Assembly (NCBI GenBank): GCA_030833305.1
Contig: JAURHL010000002.1
Location: 1-34,986, forward strand
DNA: 34,986 bases
Direction: 5' to 3'
Source: Acidimicrobiales bacterium
GTDB lineage: Bacteria > Actinomycetota > Acidimicrobiia > Acidimicrobiales > Ilumatobacteraceae
A program made the position numbers and the translations under genes. Below are positions 8,561 through 18,153 of this stretch, one piece after another (the stretch's first letter is position 1; every line of letters starts with the position of its first letter). The notes beneath the pieces were generated by a model. The model worked only from the letters and a program-made list of their open reading frames with translations, was not told the DNA's origin and searched no databases.

Positions 8561-9082
8561 GTGCCTGCGGTGACCACCGTTCCCGAGGCCCACGGTCCGT
8601 TGACCCCCGCCGACGCCGCCGCGGCGTCGATGGCGATCCAACGATGCCTGCTCGACTACTGCCGGGGCATCGACCGTTGCGACGCCGAGTTGGTGGCCAG
8701 CGTCTACCACCCCGACGCGACCGACGACCACGGATCGTTCGTGGGCCTGGGCGTGGACTTCGCCCGGTTGGCCACCGACAAGTTGCGCGGATACGCCATC
8801 GCCACCACCCACTACTGCAACCCGCCGCACATCGTGTTCACCTCGGTGACGTCGGCCGAGGTCGAGACCCAGGTGCTGGCCTGGCACCGTTGTCGTGACG
8901 AGAACGGCGAGTTCCTCGAGAAGTTCGCAGGACGCTACTTCGATCGATTCGAGTGTCGCGACGGCGACTGGCGCATCGCGCACCGCACCCTCACCCACGA
9001 TTGGGACGCCATCGAGCGCGTCACCAACGCGTTTCCGCCCGGCCGTTTCACGGCGTCACCTCGCATCCAGGAGAAACCATGA
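8561..9082 (+). CDS. SnoaL-like / NTF2-fold protein
   Basis: ADAAAASMAIQRCLLDYCRGIDRCDAELVASVYHPDATDDHGSFVGLG...FAGRYFDRFECRDGDWRIAHRTLTHDWD. GTG start at 8561 preferred to the TTG in the track. Confidence 0.8.
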   Translation: MPAVTTVPEAHGPLTPADAAAASMAIQRCLLDYCRGIDRCDAELVASVYHPDATDDHGSFVGLGVDFARLATDKLRGYAIATTHYCNPPHIVFTSVTSAEVETQVLAWHRCRDENGEFLEKFAGRYFDRFECRDGDWRIAHRTLTHDWDAIERVTNAFPPGRFTASPRIQEKP

Positions 9083-10155
9083 CCTCGTTCCCCGTTTCCA
9101 CCGCCGACATCGACGCGTCATGGTTGACCGCGGCCCTCCGAAAAGGTGGCACGATCGATGCCAGCACGTCGGTCTCGTCGGTCACGGTCAGCAACATGGG
9201 CGCCGGGATCGGTTTCATGGGTGAGGTCGGCCGACTGGAGGTCGCGTACGTCGGTGGCTCCGGGCCGTCCACGGTCATCTGCAAGATCCCCACGCAGGAC
9301 GCCACCGTGCGCGGACTGCTCGGTCCGGCCCGCGTCTTCGAACGCGAGGCCCGTTTCTATCTCGACGTGGCACCGTTGCTCGACGTGGTACCCGAGGCCC
9401 ACGCCGTCGTGGCCGACTTCGACAAGGATGATTACGTGCTGGTACTCCAGGACCTCGGATATCTGCGCGTCGGCGATCAGTCCGTCGGCGTGAACGCGAA
9501 CGAGGCCCACGCCGCGGTTCGCGCATTGGCTCGGTTCCACGCGCGCTTCTGGAGGTCCGCCGACCTCGATCGCATCGCGTGGATGCCCGAGATCAACGCC
9601 GAGGGCATGAAGATCGGTAGCGAGATCTATCGGGCCTCGTTGCCCGGTTTCTTGCAGGTGTTCGCCCATGCGGTCGATGCCGACATGGTTCCGATCATGG
9701 AACGATTCGCCGACAACGTGCACCAGTTGCTCGACCGTTTCGCCGCCATGCCGACCACCATCGTCCACTTCGACTATCGACTCGACAACTTGTTCTTCGG
9801 CTCCGGAGACGAGGTGTGGATGATCGACTTCCAGGCCTGCAGCAAGGGTGGCGGCGCGTACGACCTCGGATACTTCATCAGTCAGTCCGTGCCCGTCGAC
9901 GTGCGCAAGGCCGAGGAGCAGTCACTGTTGCGCGCGTACCACGACGAACTCGTGGCCCGGGGCGTGAGCGACTATTCGTTCGATCAGCTACGTGAGGACT
10001 ACCGCGCCGGAGTTCTGTACGGCTGGATCATCCCGGTGTACGCCGTCGGCACCCTCGACTCGTCGAGCGAACGGGCAATGGCGTTGTGGACCGAGGTGAT
10101 CAAGCGAGCCCAGTCGGCGATGCGCGACCACCACGTCGCCGACCTCTTGATCTGA
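9079..10155 (+). CDS. Aminoglycoside-phosphotransferase-fold (APH/EcKinase-like) small-molecule kinase
   Basis: VHFDYRLDNLFF (catalytic HxDxxxxN), VWMIDFQACSKGGGAYDLGYFI (metal-binding D). Overlaps the preceding CDS by 4 bp (ATGA). Confidence 0.82.
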   Translation: MTSFPVSTADIDASWLTAALRKGGTIDASTSVSSVTVSNMGAGIGFMGEVGRLEVAYVGGSGPSTVICKIPTQDATVRGLLGPARVFEREARFYLDVAPLLDVVPEAHAVVADFDKDDYVLVLQDLGYLRVGDQSVGVNANEAHAAVRALARFHARFWRSADLDRIAWMPEINAEGMKIGSEIYRASLPGFLQVFAHAVDADMVPIMERFADNVHQLLDRFAAMPTTIVHFDYRLDNLFFGSGDEVWMIDFQACSKGGGAYDLGYFISQSVPVDVRKAEEQSLLRAYHDELVARGVSDYSFDQLREDYRAGVLYGWIIPVYAVGTLDSSSERAMALWTEVIKRAQSAMRDHHVADLLI

Positions 10156-10176
10156 CCGCCGATCCAAAACGACGGA

Positions 10177-11094
10177 TCAGGCGTCGGGCAACGGATAATG
10201 AATTCCGGGAATGCCCATCTCCATGACCTGGTACCAGTCCGGACGGGGCAAGACACCGGGATAACCGGCGCCGACCTTGGGTGCGGTGTCCTTGTTCCAC
10301 TCATGGTGGATCGGCGGGATCTGGTACGTGCCGTTGCTGGCGTTGGTGCCACCGTCGACCAACAGATCGTGGCCCGTGATGTAGCTGGCCGCATCGGAGG
10401 CGAGGAACATCACCGGTCCGACGATCTCGTTGAGCTCGCCGATGCGACGCATCGGGGTACGGCTAGCGATCCACTTGTCCATGCCCATGCCCTCGAGAGC
10501 GACACGTGTCATTTCGGTGATGATGAAGCCGGGGCTGACGGCGTTGACGCGAACGCCGCGGTCGGCCCATTCGCAACCCAGCTGCTGGGTGATGTTGCGC
10601 AGCGCGCCCTTGGCCGCGGTGTAGGCGATGATGTTCAACTCGTTGGCACCGCTGCCCATGATCGAGCAGATGTTGACGATGTTGCCGCTCTGACGCTCGA
10701 GCATGTGCCGGCCGACCTCGCGCATGTACATGAACGCACCGTTGAGGTCGATCGACAGGATCCAGTTCCAGGTGGCCATGTCGTACTGCTCGGGCGCGAC
10801 GCCGCGCATGTCGCTGACGCCGGCGTTGTTGATGAGCGCGTCGATCTTGCCGTGCTCGGCGATGGCGGTCTTGACCACGCGGATGACGTCCTCTTCGACG
10901 GCCACGTCACCGGGAGCGACGGTCACCTTGGAGCCCATCGCCCGGCAGCGCTCGGCGACCGCGTCGAGCATGTCCTTGCTGCGCGCGGTCAACACCAGGT
11001 CGGCACCCTCCTTGGCGAAGCCTTCCGCGAAACCCTCACCCAAACCGTACGAAGCGCCGGTGATGAGAACCGTCTTTCCGGTGAACTGACCCAT
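10177..11094 (-). CDS. Short-chain dehydrogenase/reductase
   Basis: VLITGASYGLGEGFAEG, NNAG, YTAAKGAL, PGFIITEMT. Start MGQFTGKT at 11094. Confidence 0.9.
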   Translation of the reverse strand: MGQFTGKTVLITGASYGLGEGFAEGFAKEGADLVLTARSKDMLDAVAERCRAMGSKVTVAPGDVAVEEDVIRVVKTAIAEHGKIDALINNAGVSDMRGVAPEQYDMATWNWILSIDLNGAFMYMREVGRHMLERQSGNIVNICSIMGSGANELNIIAYTAAKGALRNITQQLGCEWADRGVRVNAVSPGFIITEMTRVALEGMGMDKWIASRTPMRRIGELNEIVGPVMFLASDAASYITGHDLLVDGGTNASNGTYQIPPIHHEWNKDTAPKVGAGYPGVLPRPDWYQVMEMGIPGIHYPLPDA

Positions 11095-11142
11095 GACTAC
11101 CCCCTGAACTGCCACCGGAACCGGTGGGACGACGCGCCGATC

Positions 11143-11835
11143 CTAGAGGCTGGTCTCGCCCAGACTCACCTCGGGGAGATCCATGTGCACGATGCCCGCC
11201 AGCATTCCGTCGAGGTCACCCTCGAAGTGCGCCGCGCGCATCTCGGCCATGGTTCGACGACTACCGAGCAAACGCAGGGTCTCGAAGGCCGTGGCCGTCA
11301 GGGTGAGCGTCGGATCGCCCTCACCCACCACGTGCTCCTCGCCGTCGATGACCGCGCGAAAAGCCCCCAGGCCCTTGGACCGCAGATCACCTTTCACCAG
11401 TTTCAGACCGAGCACCGCCGAGCGAGCCACACCCGTCGAGATACGGTCACCGCGCCGGCCCACCGCCGTGAACAGATCGTGCTCGTGAACCACCGTGTCG
11501 TACGTGAGAGTCCACAACGCCTGCGGGGCCGCGTCGATCATCGCCTCGAACGCCGGCGCGTTGGCGTTCCACTCCTCCACCACGCTGGCCAACGACCGCG
11601 ACCGACGATCAGCCACTTGGGCGTCCACCCACGCCTGGGTGTCTCCGCTCGGACGCTTGCCGGATCCGAGATCGGTGGCGATGCCCGTCACGTGCGAGAA
11701 CAGATCCTTCACGGTCCATTCCGGACAGGCGCCGACGACGCGGGCGGCATCCTGGTCGGTCAATTCGGTGGCCAGAGCCTGCATGCGCAGTCGGGCGTTG
11801 CGGTACTCGGTTCCCATCGAGATGTCGTCGGTCAT
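11143..11835 (-). CDS. Maleylpyruvate isomerase family mycothiol-dependent enzyme (MDMPI/DinB-like)
   Basis: RLRMQALATELTDQDAARVVGACPEWTVKDLFSHVTGIATDLGSG...YDTVVHEHDLFTAVGR is an MDMPI N-terminal type pattern. Confidence 0.8.
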   Translation of the reverse strand: MTDDISMGTEYRNARLRMQALATELTDQDAARVVGACPEWTVKDLFSHVTGIATDLGSGKRPSGDTQAWVDAQVADRRSRSLASVVEEWNANAPAFEAMIDAAPQALWTLTYDTVVHEHDLFTAVGRRGDRISTGVARSAVLGLKLVKGDLRSKGLGAFRAVIDGEEHVVGEGDPTLTLTATAFETLRLLGSRRTMAEMRAAHFEGDLDGMLAGIVHMDLPEVSLGETSL

Positions 11836-12662
11836 GCGAGGAACTTTCGCATACCCGTGCCCAGACGAGCGACATGAGCCTCGGGATCGGCCCAGCCCGC
11901 ACGGCTGGGGGCCTCGACCGACCACGGAATGGCGCAACCCGACGATCGCAAAATCTCCACGAGACCGGCGATGTCGAACTCACCGTCACCCGGTGCGCGT
12001 CGACTGGCCAGGCAGTCGGTGTAGTAGTCGTCGATCTCGGGCACGATCGGACCGTCGTTCATCTGCACACCCGTGATGAACTCGCCGGGGATCGACCGCA
12101 GCATGTCGACGTCGCGTGCGCCGCGCTCGTGGTGCCAGACGTCGATGCACACACCACCGTTCGGGCGACCGGCATCCTGAACGATCCGTAACGCGTCGGC
12201 CGCCGAATAGACGTCGTTGAACGGCAGGAACTCCAAGCCCAACACCAAACCGTGATCCGCGGCACGATCGCACAACGAACCGAACGCCCGAGCGGCGTCG
12301 GCACGATCACCCGCCGGGCCGATGACCTGCAGGTACCGACTTCCGAAGCGGTCGGCCATCCGCCAGGCGGCCTGCTCGAAGAGCGCCGCCTTCTCGCCAC
12401 CGGTTCCCTCGACGCCCAACCCGCCGATCACCTCGATCTCGGCGAGACATACACGGTGTTCGTCCAACAGGTCCTGCAGATACCCCTCGGCCAGACCCTG
12501 CTTCTCCAGTTCGATGTACTGCCCGACGTACAGACCGATGCCCACGAATCCGTTCCGTGCGGCCAGACGGATTCGATCCTCGACCGGATGCATCGGAGCC
12601 AGGCTGAAGTGGCTCAGGATCAACTCTTCGGCGCCGAGGGTGCGCGGATTAGGTTGGGGCAC
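11832..12662 (-). CDS. Sugar phosphate isomerase/epimerase-like TIM-barrel protein
   Basis: ILSHFSLAPMHPVEDRIRLAARNGFVGIGLY...LGLEFLPFNDVYSAADALRIVQDAGRPNGGVCIDVWHHERG; xylose-isomerase-like AP-endonuclease-2 fold. 4-bp overlap with the downstream MDMPI gene. Confidence 0.82.
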   Translation of the reverse strand: MPQPNPRTLGAEELILSHFSLAPMHPVEDRIRLAARNGFVGIGLYVGQYIELEKQGLAEGYLQDLLDEHRVCLAEIEVIGGLGVEGTGGEKAALFEQAAWRMADRFGSRYLQVIGPAGDRADAARAFGSLCDRAADHGLVLGLEFLPFNDVYSAADALRIVQDAGRPNGGVCIDVWHHERGARDVDMLRSIPGEFITGVQMNDGPIVPEIDDYYTDCLASRRAPGDGEFDIAGLVEILRSSGCAIPWSVEAPSRAGWADPEAHVARLGTGMRKFLA

Positions 12663-12669
12663 ACGTTAA

Positions 12670-12685
12670 GCATCGCACACGATGC
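12670..12685. promoter_or_regulatory. Inverted repeat GCATCG-CACA-CGATGC, candidate operator between divergent genes
   Basis: Perfect 6-bp arms, 4-bp spacer, inside the 47-bp gap between 12662 (-) and 12710 (+). Confidence 0.4.
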
Positions 12686-12709
12686 GCGGGGCCCAACGAG
12701 GGGGAACAC

Positions 12710-13549
12710 ATGTCAGCCAACGGACGTCTTGCCGGCAAGGTAGCGGTCGTCACCGGAGCCGCCAGCGGCATCGGCGAGGGTGCCGCTCGTCGATTCGTGG
12801 AGGAAGGCGCCAAGGTCGTTCTGGCCGACGTGCAGGACGATCGTGGTCGAGCACTGGCGAGCGAACTCGGCGCCGACACCCGCTACGTCCACTGTGACGT
12901 CACCGACGAGAGCCAGGTCGCCGCGGCCATCGATCTCGCCGTCGCCGAGTTCGGCCGGCTCGACGTGATGTTCAACAACGCGGGCATCGTCGGCGCCGTC
13001 GGTCGCATCGGCGAGACCACTGCCGAGCAATGGAACCGCACCGTGGCCGTCGACCTGAACAGCGTCTTTTTCGGCATGAAGCACGCTTCCCGGGTCATGA
13101 TCCCGCAGGGATCGGGTGTCATCATCTCCACGTCGAGCACCGCGGGAATCCTCGGTGGGCTCGGACCGCACTGTTACACGGCGTGCAAGCACGCCGTCAT
13201 CGGTCTCACCAAGTCGGTGGCGTCCGAATTGGCCCAACATGGAATTCGCGTCAACGCCATCTCACCGGGGAACACGGTCACCGCGATGACGTCGGCGGTC
13301 ATCACCGGCGACCACAACAACACCGAGTTGGCCACCAAACACATCACCTCGGGGTCGTTGCTCGGAATCGCCGGATTCCCCGCCGACATCGCGAATGCCG
13401 CCCTGTATCTCGCCAGCGACGAAGCCCGTTACGTCACGGGGCACACCTTGGTGGTCGACGCCGGTCAGACGACGTTGGGTGGCAGCGGGCGTTTCCACCA
13501 ACAGGACGCCGCGATCATGCGCGAGGCCGGCATCAAAGAGAAGGCCTGA
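12710..13549 (+). CDS. Short-chain dehydrogenase/reductase
   Basis: [31 protein letters not shown] catalytic motif. Confidence 0.92.
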   Translation: MSANGRLAGKVAVVTGAASGIGEGAARRFVEEGAKVVLADVQDDRGRALASELGADTRYVHCDVTDESQVAAAIDLAVAEFGRLDVMFNNAGIVGAVGRIGETTAEQWNRTVAVDLNSVFFGMKHASRVMIPQGSGVIISTSSTAGILGGLGPHCYTACKHAVIGLTKSVASELAQHGIRVNAISPGNTVTAMTSAVITGDHNNTELATKHITSGSLLGIAGFPADIANAALYLASDEARYVTGHTLVVDAGQTTLGGSGRFHQQDAAIMREAGIKEKA

Positions 13550-13555
13550 CCGCCT

Positions 13556-14590
13556 TCATCGTCGCGGGTCGACCAGAACCTTCGTCTCGGTCGAGGTTCC
13601 ACCGGCGAGATCGGCCAGGGCCGCGTCCAACCCGTCGAGGGACACCGTCGAAGAGTGCAACGGCTCGGTGCGGAATCGACCGTCGACGATCATTCCCATC
13701 ACCATGTCGAACTCCTCGTGGTTGTACGCCAGCGCCGAGGTCACGTCGATCTCCTTGATCAACCATGATCCCGGGGTGATCGGCGCGTCCTCTTCGGCGA
13801 GGCCGATGAGGCACATCGAACCGCCGCGTCGAGCCAGATCGACGGCCGACTGAACGGCGAAGGGACGACCGACGCATTCGTACACGATGTCGGCGCCGAG
13901 TCCGTGCGTCAGTTCCTTGACCAACGCGTCGGCGTCGGCGCCCGGCGCCACGCTGTGATGCGCCCCCAATTCGCGCGCCAGTTGTCGGCGACCCTCGTTC
14001 GGTTCGATCACGACCACCACACCCGCGCCCGCGGCGCGCACCCACTGCAGGGTTCCGAGTCCGATCGGCCCGGCACCCTGCACGACGGCCACGTCTCCGA
14101 GACGAATGCCGCTGCGACGGACGGCGTGGAAGGCCACCGTGGTCGGCTCGACCTGGGCCGCTTGTTCATCGGTCAGCGCGGAATGGGCCTTCACCACGCG
14201 CGACGCCTCGACCGGGATCCGCGACGCGAACCCACCGTGTGGCGGCGCACCCGGTTCACGTCCGAGCGCCGACAAGAACGACACCATGCAACGATCGGCT
14301 TGGCCGGCGCGGCACGGCGCGCATCGCCCACAGGCCGGCGCGATCGCCACCACCACCCGATCGCCTTCGCTCAGGCCCTTCACGTCGGCGCCCGTGGCCG
14401 AGATCGTTCCGGTCCATTCGTGTCCGCAAATCGCCGGGTTGTAGGGACGGCCGGACTGGTACGCGTGGATGTCGGTGCCGCAGATGCCGCAATACGCGAC
14501 GTCGACCACCACACCGGTGGTGCTCGGGGTGGGGTCGGCGAACTCGACCATCTCCAATTTGGACTTGCCGGTGATCAATGCCGCGAACAT
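13556..14590 (-). CDS. Zinc-dependent medium-chain alcohol dehydrogenase
   Basis: CGICGTDIHAYQ, ICGHEWTG, structural-Zn cysteines CGRCAPCRAGQADRC, Rossmann VVQGAGPIGLGTLQ. Start at MFAALITGKS. Confidence 0.9.
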   Translation of the reverse strand: MFAALITGKSKLEMVEFADPTPSTTGVVVDVAYCGICGTDIHAYQSGRPYNPAICGHEWTGTISATGADVKGLSEGDRVVVAIAPACGRCAPCRAGQADRCMVSFLSALGREPGAPPHGGFASRIPVEASRVVKAHSALTDEQAAQVEPTTVAFHAVRRSGIRLGDVAVVQGAGPIGLGTLQWVRAAGAGVVVVIEPNEGRRQLARELGAHHSVAPGADADALVKELTHGLGADIVYECVGRPFAVQSAVDLARRGGSMCLIGLAEEDAPITPGSWLIKEIDVTSALAYNHEEFDMVMGMIVDGRFRTEPLHSSTVSLDGLDAALADLAGGTSTETKVLVDPRR

Positions 14591-14663
14591 GCGCCCTCCC
14601 CCGTCGAACCCTCCCGACACTACGACAACGATCCGGACCCGAACGAACGCCTACAGTCGCTCC

Positions 14664-15011
14664 ATGAGCCTGATCGCCATCGAAGCCTCCATCACCCTGA
14701 ACGACGCCGCGGTGCGGGACGCCGCGGTCGCCGAATCCGCCAAGTACCAGAAGGCCACGCGTGACGAGGAGCCCGGTTGCCTGGTGTACTGCTTCGCCGC
14801 CGACCCCTGCGTGCCCGATCACATCCAGGTGTACGAGTTGTGGGCCGACGAGGAGTCATTGGCCGCGCACTTCGACCATCCCAACTACCACAACATGCGC
14901 GAGATGCTCGGTCGTTACGGATTGAAGTCGGCCGTCAGTCGCAAGTTGCGGATCGACAAGACGGCACCGGTGTACGGACCCGACTTCAAGGCCTCGGCGC
15001 GCTTCGACTGA
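14664..15011 (+). CDS. ABM / quinol monooxygenase-like protein
   Basis: MSLIAIEASITLNDAAVRDAAVAESAKYQKATRDEEPGCLVYCFAADPCVPDHIQVYELWADEESLAAHFDHPNY; typical ABM-domain layout. Confidence 0.82.
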   Translation: MSLIAIEASITLNDAAVRDAAVAESAKYQKATRDEEPGCLVYCFAADPCVPDHIQVYELWADEESLAAHFDHPNYHNMREMLGRYGLKSAVSRKLRIDKTAPVYGPDFKASARFD

Positions 15012-15051
15012 CGTCACCCCGCGACGTCACCGTACGACCACGGCCGCTGGA

Positions 15052-16686
15052 TCACCCCGCGGCCACCGCCGCTTCCTTGGCCCAGCGGTAATCGGCCTTG
15101 CCCGACGGGCTGCGGTAGACGGCGTCGACGAACACCACGCGGCGCGGCGCTTTGTAGGTCGCGATCTCCGCCTTGATGTGATCGATCACCTCGGCCTCGG
15201 TGACCGTGGAGCCCGGTGCGCGCGACACCACGAGACACACGGTCTCGCCGTAACGCTCGTTCGGAAGTCCGACCGCGACGCAATCCAGCACCCCGACGTG
15301 ACTGCGCCCGGCCACCTCGACTTCCTCCGGGTACACCTTCTCCCCGCCGGTGTTGATGCAGACCGAACCCCGACCGCGCAGGTGCACGGTTCCGTCGGCG
15401 TCGATCTCGGCGTAGTCACCGGGAACCGTGTACCGCACTCCGTCGACGGTTCGGAACGTCTTGGCGGTCTTCTCGGCATCGCCGAAGTACCCGTCGGGCA
15501 TCGAACCCGACGCCGCCAGAACACCGGCCCGTCCGCTACCGAAGGGGATCTTCTCCCAGGTGTTCTCGTCGAGCAACACCGTGTTCGGCGTGGCCATGAA
15601 CTGCGCCGTGCTCACCGGATCCTGACCGGGCATGGTCATGGCCACGGCGAACGGTCCGCCTTCGGACGCGCCGATCATGTCGAGGATGAGCGCGTTGGAA
15701 GCCCTCTTCATCAGTGCACGCTTCATCTCGGCCGACAACGTGGCGCCGGTCGACACGATGCGACCGAGGCTCGACAGGTCGTAAGGAGTGCCCGCCGCCT
15801 CGGCGCGTTCGAGCTCTTCGACGATGGGACGAGCGAAGGCGTCGCCCACGATCGACAGCTGGGTCACCTTCTCGCGTTGAACGAGTCGCAACAGTTCCGA
15901 CGCGTCGAATCGTCGACCGGCGAGCAGTACCACGGTACCGCCCAACACGAACGTGGAGAACGCGAGGAACATCGCCGTGCCGTGCATCAAGGGTGGTGCC
16001 GTCATGTTGACGGGCCCGGAACCCTTCTCGTTCAGTTCGCGCGCCACGCGGGCGACCTCGTCGGGCGTCTCGGGAACCGGCAAGCCCATCGAGGCGTAAC
16101 CCGTGAAAGCCAGAGCGCCGAACAATCCGCTGTGGCTCCACACCACACCCTTGGGTAGTCCGGTGGTTCCACCCGTGTACAACAGCAACGAATCCGCTCC
16201 CGATCGAGCGATGGGAGCCATCGGTGAGGCCGCTTCGATGGCCGTGGCATAGTCGAGCGCTCCGTCCAGTCGATCGCCCGGCGTTCCGTCGGCCACCTCG
16301 ATCAACAACGTCAACTTGGGTAGCGAACGGCGTGCTTCCCCGACCACGTCACGGAACGCACCGTGGTAGACGAGGGCGCTGGCGCCGGAATCCGAGAGCA
16401 CGTGAACGATCTCGGGGGCGCGGTAGCGGTAGTTCACGTTCACCGTGCTGGCCCGCACCTTGAAACTGGCGTACGCCGACTCCAGGTACTCGGGACAGTT
16501 GTACATCAACTGGCCGACCTTGGCGTCGTGTCCCACACCGGCACCGTCGAGCACGCTCGCCAACCGCGCCGCGCGTGCGTCCAGATCGCGCCAGCGAATG
16601 CGGGTGTCCCCGATCACCACCGCCACGTGATCGGGCTGTCCGACGGCCAGTGCCTCCCAGAGCGTGGCCCAACTCTCGTTCAACAT
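15052..16686 (-). CDS. AMP-dependent acyl-CoA synthetase/ligase
   Basis: LLLYTGGTTGLPKGVVWSH, VPGDYAEIDADGTVHLRGRGSVCINTGGEKVYPEEVE, SPSGKADYRWAKE. Confidence 0.93.
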   Translation of the reverse strand: MLNESWATLWEALAVGQPDHVAVVIGDTRIRWRDLDARAARLASVLDGAGVGHDAKVGQLMYNCPEYLESAYASFKVRASTVNVNYRYRAPEIVHVLSDSGASALVYHGAFRDVVGEARRSLPKLTLLIEVADGTPGDRLDGALDYATAIEAASPMAPIARSGADSLLLYTGGTTGLPKGVVWSHSGLFGALAFTGYASMGLPVPETPDEVARVARELNEKGSGPVNMTAPPLMHGTAMFLAFSTFVLGGTVVLLAGRRFDASELLRLVQREKVTQLSIVGDAFARPIVEELERAEAAGTPYDLSSLGRIVSTGATLSAEMKRALMKRASNALILDMIGASEGGPFAVAMTMPGQDPVSTAQFMATPNTVLLDENTWEKIPFGSGRAGVLAASGSMPDGYFGDAEKTAKTFRTVDGVRYTVPGDYAEIDADGTVHLRGRGSVCINTGGEKVYPEEVEVAGRSHVGVLDCVAVGLPNERYGETVCLVVSRAPGSTVTEAEVIDHIKAEIATYKAPRRVVFVDAVYRSPSGKADYRWAKEAAVAAG

Positions 16687-16689
16687 GAC

Positions 16690-18135
16690 TCAGCCCTCGG
16701 GCACGAGGAACGGAGCGACGGTCGCCGTGTCCCGTCCGTCGGCCGCCAATCCCTCGAGAATGAACCGGTCGATGTGGCGGTGGATCAGACGCATGCGCGC
16801 CTCTTGGTACAAGCCGAAGGACACACCTTTCTTGGCGCGCTTGGCGGTCATCTTCAAACCGAGTTGAACCTTGGGAAGGTTCTCCATGTCCTGTTCGAAC
16901 ACGTCGGCCAGTCCACCCATGCCTTCGGCTTCCTTCCACGACTGTTCCAGACGCAGAACCTGCATCGGCGCGGGCTTGGGTCGCTCCTTGCCCTCGGGCA
17001 CCGGCATCATTCGCAACACGTCCATGTAACAGGTGTCCGCCGTCGGACCGGGACGCCAGCGATAGGTCAGGGACTGACCGACGCCGGCCCACGGGGCGAA
17101 CGCGGGAAACAGGTGATACAGGTGCGCGTCGAGAATCTCGGAGTCCGAGACCTGTGTCAGATCGACCTGGAACACCTGACCCATCACCGAACGGAAGACG
17201 TCGGCCACCACTTCCCGCGCGGTCTTTCCCTCGGGAACCTCCACAGAACCGCGCGACGCACGAGCGGAAAATGCCAGGTACGCGTCGGCCACTTGTTGTT
17301 CGCTCAACGAACCGAGGTGCGGACTCTGGATGCCGAAGCCGTTGACGAAACGGGTGACGTACGGGGAGTCGGGCCAGATGGAGTATTCGCTGTTGGCGTC
17401 GCCGGCGAACTCGAGGATCTGCGGATGCGTGGCGATCACGTGGTAACCCTCGGCGAAGGCCTCCATGACCACTTTCCAGTTGGCGGGCACTTCCTTCACC
17501 GCATGGAAGGCCTTGTAGCGCTTCTCCATGGCGAAGTCGCGTCCGAAATGTTCGATGAGCTTGCTGGCCACCTTCTCGAACGCCGGGGCCTCGGGATCGA
17601 GGTTCACGAACACGAAACCACACCACTCCGCCACCTGCACTTGCGGCAGACAGGAGTCCGCTTGGTTCCAGACTTGGGGAAAGTCCCACTCGGCGGGCAG
17701 TTCGACCAGATCGCCGTCGAGATCCCAACGCCACCCGTGGAACGGACAACGGAACGATGCGACACGACCGGACTCCGTGCGCAATTTCGTTCCGCGGTGC
17801 AGACACGAGTTGTGATACGCCTTGATCGAACCGTCTTTCGTGCGGGTGACGATCACCGACTGATCCGCGACGTCGTACACGACGTGATCACCGGGCTGAG
17901 CGAGTTCGTCGGCGGTGCAGGCCATCTGCCACGTGCGCGTCCAGAGGTACTCGTTCTCGAGCGCGGCGAACTCGTCGGAGGTGTACCGCACCTTGGGGAT
18001 GTCCACGCTCCCCTGCGGCACGTACGAGTGGTCCTTCAACGACTCCGGTACGGGTCGCGTGTCGGCCGCCAGGAGATCCTGGACGCTCGGTCCCGTGCTT
18101 CTCGCTTGTCCGATCTCCGGATCGATGGTGGTCAT
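16690..18135 (-). CDS. Rieske-type aromatic ring-hydroxylating oxygenase alpha subunit
   Basis: Rieske motif CLHRG-x14-CPFHGW (CxH-x16-CxxH) and mononuclear Fe region NWKVVMEAFAEGYHVIATHPQ. Confidence 0.94.
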   Translation of the reverse strand: MTTIDPEIGQARSTGPSVQDLLAADTRPVPESLKDHSYVPQGSVDIPKVRYTSDEFAALENEYLWTRTWQMACTADELAQPGDHVVYDVADQSVIVTRTKDGSIKAYHNSCLHRGTKLRTESGRVASFRCPFHGWRWDLDGDLVELPAEWDFPQVWNQADSCLPQVQVAEWCGFVFVNLDPEAPAFEKVASKLIEHFGRDFAMEKRYKAFHAVKEVPANWKVVMEAFAEGYHVIATHPQILEFAGDANSEYSIWPDSPYVTRFVNGFGIQSPHLGSLSEQQVADAYLAFSARASRGSVEVPEGKTAREVVADVFRSVMGQVFQVDLTQVSDSEILDAHLYHLFPAFAPWAGVGQSLTYRWRPGPTADTCYMDVLRMMPVPEGKERPKPAPMQVLRLEQSWKEAEGMGGLADVFEQDMENLPKVQLGLKMTAKRAKKGVSFGLYQEARMRLIHRHIDRFILEGLAADGRDTATVAPFLVPEG

Positions 18136-18153
18136 GTTTCCCCCTGTCGTCGC

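Noticed and set aside
10150-10180. Short inverted repeat GATCC...GGATC between convergent genes
   Set aside because: Only 5-bp arms; likely chance or a weak terminator.
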